A stretch of DNA of 64,000 nt from Eonycteris spelaea. Lineage: Eukaryota > Chordata > Mammalia > Chiroptera > Pteropodidae. Positions 60,207 through 64,000 of this stretch are shown piece by piece. Below the pieces are notes generated by a model. It had not been told where the DNA came from. It saw only the letters and a list, made by a program, of their open reading frames with translations, and made no database searches. Each line of letters opens with the position of its first letter. Position 1 is the first letter of the stretch. The stretch is taken from assembly GCA_003508835.1 (NCBI GenBank), contig PUFA01000539.1:1-64000 (forward strand), written 5' to 3'. The position numbers were made by a program, and so were the translations under genes.

Positions 60207-60416
60207 CAGTGGTCCCCAACCTTTTCAGCAGCAGGGACAGGTGCTGCTATGAGAATCTAATGCCTGATGATCTGAGGTGGAGCTGAAGTGGTGATGCTAG
60301 CGCTGGGGAGTAGCTGCAAATACAGATGAAGCTTTGCTTGCCTCTTGCTGTGCAGCCTGGTTCCTAACAGACCATGGACTAGTACCAGTGTGCGGCCCGA
60401 GGGTTGGGGACCCCTG
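60207..60416. mobile_element. Non-autonomous hAT element with intact inverted ends
   Basis: It starts cagtggtccccaacc and ends ggttggggacccctg, inverted repeats that differ at one base. Inside are 'ctatgagaatctaatgcctgatgatctgagg', 'gcagcctggttcctaacag' and 'ggactagtaccagtgtgcggccc'. The layout matches a widespread mammalian hAT-Tip100 deletion derivative (MER45/Zaphod type, name from memory). The flanks aattagag and aattactc may be an eroded 8-bp target duplication. It is 210 bp and non-coding. Confidence 0.85.
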
Positions 60417-60579
60417 AATTACTCTGTACTCTTCTATTAAAACATGATGGTAAATATAAGTATTTGAGTCATAGATCTAGTCTTCTGATGAAGAAAAAAA
60501 ATGAGGTTTAATTGATGCTTTTATTTTTTGATTTCCCAAACAGTAATTGGTATGATATGCTGAACTCTACTTCCAGAAG

Positions 60580-60825
60580 AAGGCTTCCTTTACCTCTTCA
60601 TCTCACTGGACTTATTAGTCATTCACTCCCTAAAACTTCTTCCTTGACTTCTGCCTTTCCCTAGATAATGCCATTCATTCCCATGACTTCAGCTTCATTC
60701 CCACTGATAATTCCCATAGCTCTATTTAGTCATATTTTTGCCTTGAAGATCCAGGGTCATATAAATGACTGTCTACCTTAACCTAAAATGTCTTAAACAG
60801 AATTCTCTCCCTGCCCACTATCATT
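60580..60825 (+). repeat. L2-like internal fragment
   Basis: 'atgactgtctaccttaacc', 'atgtcttaaacagaattctc' and the surrounding pyrimidine-rich context resemble the L2 segment before the 3' end. Diverged; borders approximate. Confidence 0.4.
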
Positions 60826-63541
60826 CATATATATATAATGTGCTGCTGCTTCTTTGTGTCCCACATTGTTAAAGGGGAAGGAAGCTCTGTATTCAGAATG
60901 AAGACCTTTGGGTTAAAAGCAGCCTAAGTATTAGCACTAATGTGACCACATGGGGTTCACTTAGGCACTGCATTGGAGAGATCATAGTCCTCATCCTAGA
61001 GGTAAGACCCCTAAATTAAGGGGCTCACAGTAGTCTGCATCACTCCCTCCAAAGAAGTTTTTATCTTTCTGTGCTTTTTGGTGCCAGTTGACTTTCTGCT
61101 CCTTAGTAATGCAAGCAGGAGAGGGAGACTTCTTTCTCATTACCTCCTTTTTTCAAGTATAACATGAGAGAATGTACTCTGATTATCATTTATAACAAAT
61201 CTCATTCCAAATTTTATCTAAAATACAAGTCTTGGGATTAAAATCTCAGTTTTATATAACATTTAATTGGCTACAATAATCATATGGCTTAGTCAATTAC
61301 ATTGAGAATTATACTGCATTATTGGTTTAGCTTATCCCAGTGTCTATCTTTAACTCCTAATTAGTGAAGACAATTATATTATCTTGAATTTTTATTATGA
61401 TTTTACATATATAGAACTCTCTCAAGGTTGTATGGACTTTCCTCCCATTGTCTGTTTCTTTCCTAGCTAGATAATAGACCATAAGTTGTTTTGTGAGTTA
61501 TTTTTCCTGTTACTTCCAGTCCTCACAGAGGACCTGCTCAGTGATATTGTGCAGTTAATTTCCTACCTACTTCTCTGGGTCTATCCATGGTTTCCCCTTT
61601 CTGTGCTATAGTTACTAGACTTCAACTGGTAGTGTTAATTTTTTCCTGTTACAGTTCTATAGTGTCATGTGGTTTTTCTTCTCATTTATCCTTCATCACA
61701 CACCAGGTAGAACCAATTTATCTGAAATAGTATATGAATTATATTCAGACAGTTTTAATTAAGTCAAATGTTGTCCCTGTATAATACTGGCAAGGAAATC
61801 TTAAGTGTTCCTTGCCTGCATTTAGTCATATTAAAGGGAAATTTATAACTAGTATTTCATTCTTTTTATTCCAAAAAATATTTACTGTAACTCCTTATGT
61901 AGTGTTCATGGAAGCTATGGATTCTAAGATGACTGAAAGGTAATGCACTTCTAACCTCCATTTTGGTATAGGTAAATCTTATTTACAAAAGATCATTTAT
62001 TGTTGTTTTGTGAGTAATAGCCAGGACTAAGGAAGGCTCTCAGAGAGCTCTGATTTGGGTTTGTTTAGCCCAAGGTTCTAGTACTGTCTTGGGTAGATGT
62101 TTCTGATTATACTGCACTGGTTGTTTTAAAACCATAGACTTTGACCTGACCTTATTTTATTTGACCAGAAGCAGCAGCATTAATTCCAGGGAGCATTACC
62201 AGACTCTAAGAGTATTATGTAGGGCCAAAGATGAGTGGTTAACAGCAGTCGTATAGCTGGTACAGTGCTTCCTTCATTGTGTACTACACATACTTCCCAC
62301 AAATATGACCCCTGCTTCAAGGGTGCGTGTATTTGGAGTGGTTAATTCCATAGCCTGTATGGGAAGATGATAGAGGATATTCTGTTAAGAACTCGACACT
62401 AAGCCTACTCCACTATCACTTTCTTTTACCTAATTCAAGGCCTAGCTAAAATACTCTGTGTCACTTCTTAGTAAGTACTTCAGAAACCGTGGCATTTTAT
62501 ATAATTCTAGTACTTCTGGTTTACAGAGAATCAGATAAGTTCAGTATATTGTAGAGAAGCTTCTTTGTGCAGCACTGTGGCAACCCTGCACGTCTTCATT
62601 CAGGCCACTGGGCCAATGCATGACCATAGTTTGACTCAAGTCTTGGCAAAACACCCTGTGATTCCTCCTGGAGCAAGGGGAGATAAGTAGCCTGGTGAGG
62701 AGCTGCCATGAGGCAGTTTCTCATAACGTACTCTGTGGGAAACTGCCATAAGGTCATTTCTCACCCATCTTCTAGTTTCAGTTAGGTGTAGGACTTTCCA
62801 CCTTGTACATTGTGGGGTACAACTTCAGGTATCTGTGTTAAGTCTATGAAACTGCTTGGGTTTAGTTTAGAGTTGGCTCCTCGATAGCAGCATGCCATAT
62901 CCCTTGGATCATGTTATCCAGTCCTTCCTGTTTGATGTCATTATGCGAGACTAGAGACTCAGTGCACTGACATCATGCTCATTTTGCTTTTGCTGTCTGT
63001 ATAAGTAATAAATTGTCTGAATCCATTCAAACCAATTGTTTCCTTAGCAGCCAAAACTATGGAAGTGTGGTAAGCCAAATGAACAGCTGCAGTTGTCATA
63101 TTTTGTGGCCCTGTTTGCCCACTGTGTTGCTGCTTTGGAAATATTTGGCTGTGTGACACATTAGAGCTTTTACTGGCCACTCAGCTGCTGATATACCACG
63201 GGATACTCTTTGAACCTTGTACTTGTTTCTGGGCAGGGTGGGACCCCCAATTTTCAGGTGGACAGAAGCCAGGACTTTCTATTGGAATTATACTTTTCTC
63301 ACATTGGCAGGCTAAGGGAAATACCAAAACTTGCTCATTAGAAAGTCTTATTTATCCAACCAGGAGGACCACACAAATTCTGAAGCTCCCCATCCCTAAG
63401 TGTAGTAGAAAGCAAAGCATAGTCACAGTGTTTGAGCCTACTCAGAATGGTGCCCTTTAAATGGTGCATTCCTATTCAGGAGGATGTTCTCTCCTGCTCA
63501 TAGATCCTGTGGTCTTTTCAGTCTATGGCATTTTGGTTTCC

Positions 63542-63572
<31 letters not shown>

Positions 63573-63640
63573 AAATGTTCTACCATACAAACATCTATAA
63601 AACTTCCCTATTCTGGTATTAGATCTGGGAAAAATAGAAA
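60826..63640. other. Intronic DNA; no exon recognised, one LTR-like stretch
   Basis: Nothing coding is recognised. About 62,690-63,080 has a mixed-GC stretch with a 21-bp direct repeat and a polyA-type word 'agtaataaattgtctgaa' at about 63,005, which could be a decayed LTR of unknown family. This part reads open on the minus strand for 73 codons without any family resemblance. Confidence 0.4.
63541..63570. repeat. (CAAAA)n microsatellite
   Basis: About four CAAAA units with A-run ends. It may be the A-rich tail of a lost insertion. Confidence 0.85.
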
Positions 63641-63925
63641 ACAACATGCAGGGTAATTTATACTCACATATTTTTTAAAAAGTTTTCTACATTACTTCTT
63701 TTTTTGTATTATGATCTTTTTAAATACAGACATTTAAGGGTATAAATTTCTCTAAGCACTACTTTAACTGCATTTCATGGATTTTAATGTGTTTTTCATT
63801 ACCATTTAGTTCAACATATTATATAATTTCTCTTGTAATTACTTTTTGGTTCAATGATTATTTAGAGTTTTGTTACTTTTTGAATATGTATGGTTTTTCC
63901 TGGTTTTCCATATTGGTAATCCATC
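63640..63925 (-). mobile_element. L1 ORF2 fragment, antisense
   Basis: 'gggtataaatttctctaagcac', 'tttaactgcatttcatgg', 'accatttagttcaacatatt' and 'tcaatgattatttagag' are antisense ORF2 words (the same block as at 54,290-54,420). Fragmentary; it ends before 63,930. Confidence 0.72.
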
Positions 63926-64000
63926 AGGAAAATATTAACACAGCAGGTCTGGTTGCTAATGCCTTCATGTCTCTAAGGGAAGTTGGAAACATGATTGACT

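Overview
This window reads as nuclear DNA of a placental mammal, and most probably of a fruit bat (Pteropodidae). It is AT-rich, holds no long open reading frame that can be read as a working protein, and is filled with mammalian repeats: MIR, L2, MLT1-type LTRs, hAT (MER5/MER20-like) copies and LINE-1 remains. The lineage clue is one short element at 49,944-50,163. On the minus strand it is a complete tRNA-Val(TAC)-like unit joined to an almost complete 5S-rRNA-like unit, inside a clean 14-bp target-site duplication. Hybrid tRNA/5S SINEs have been described from megabats (the MEG-TR type), so the host call rests mainly on this copy plus the absence of other lineage-specific SINEs.

Layout. 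1-7.4 kb: AT-rich DNA with an L1 3' end and an LTR-like repeat split by a 2.2-kb L1. 7.47-7.75 kb: the 3' end of a ferritin heavy-chain-like retrocopy. 9.4-14.2 kb: old L1 pieces, one carrying a 444-bp all-purine GAA/GGA array grown inside its ORF2. 17.7-28.3 kb: L2, an MLT1 LTR split by another L1, MIRs, a hAT relic and a solo LTR. 28.3-45.5 kb: mostly unique AT-rich DNA with an MLT1 LTR, L1 3' ends, a long antisense L1M, MIRs and a compound TG/GA microsatellite. 45.76-46.4 kb: a sharp CpG island with two GC boxes and a strong splice donor at 46,014/46,015, read as the promoter and first, probably non-coding, exon of a + strand gene. 46.0-64 kb: the presumed first intron, with an L1 3' end, a 5'-complete but internally deleted antisense L1 carrying the tRNA/5S SINE, an older antisense L1M, hAT relics and L2/MIR pieces. 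No second exon was recognised.

The only gene-level content supported is one CpG-island promoter with exon 1 and one broken ferritin retrocopy. The ferritin remnant resembles the X-linked FTHL17 group, and both features lie on the same strand, which allows a weak guess that this is the FTHL17-TAB3 part of the X chromosome. No new multi-gene system is visible. The most interesting items are small-scale: the tRNA/5S SINE, two hairpins that look like template-switch mutations inside repeats, the GAA array nucleated in an L1, and the L1 that kept both ends but lost most of ORF2.
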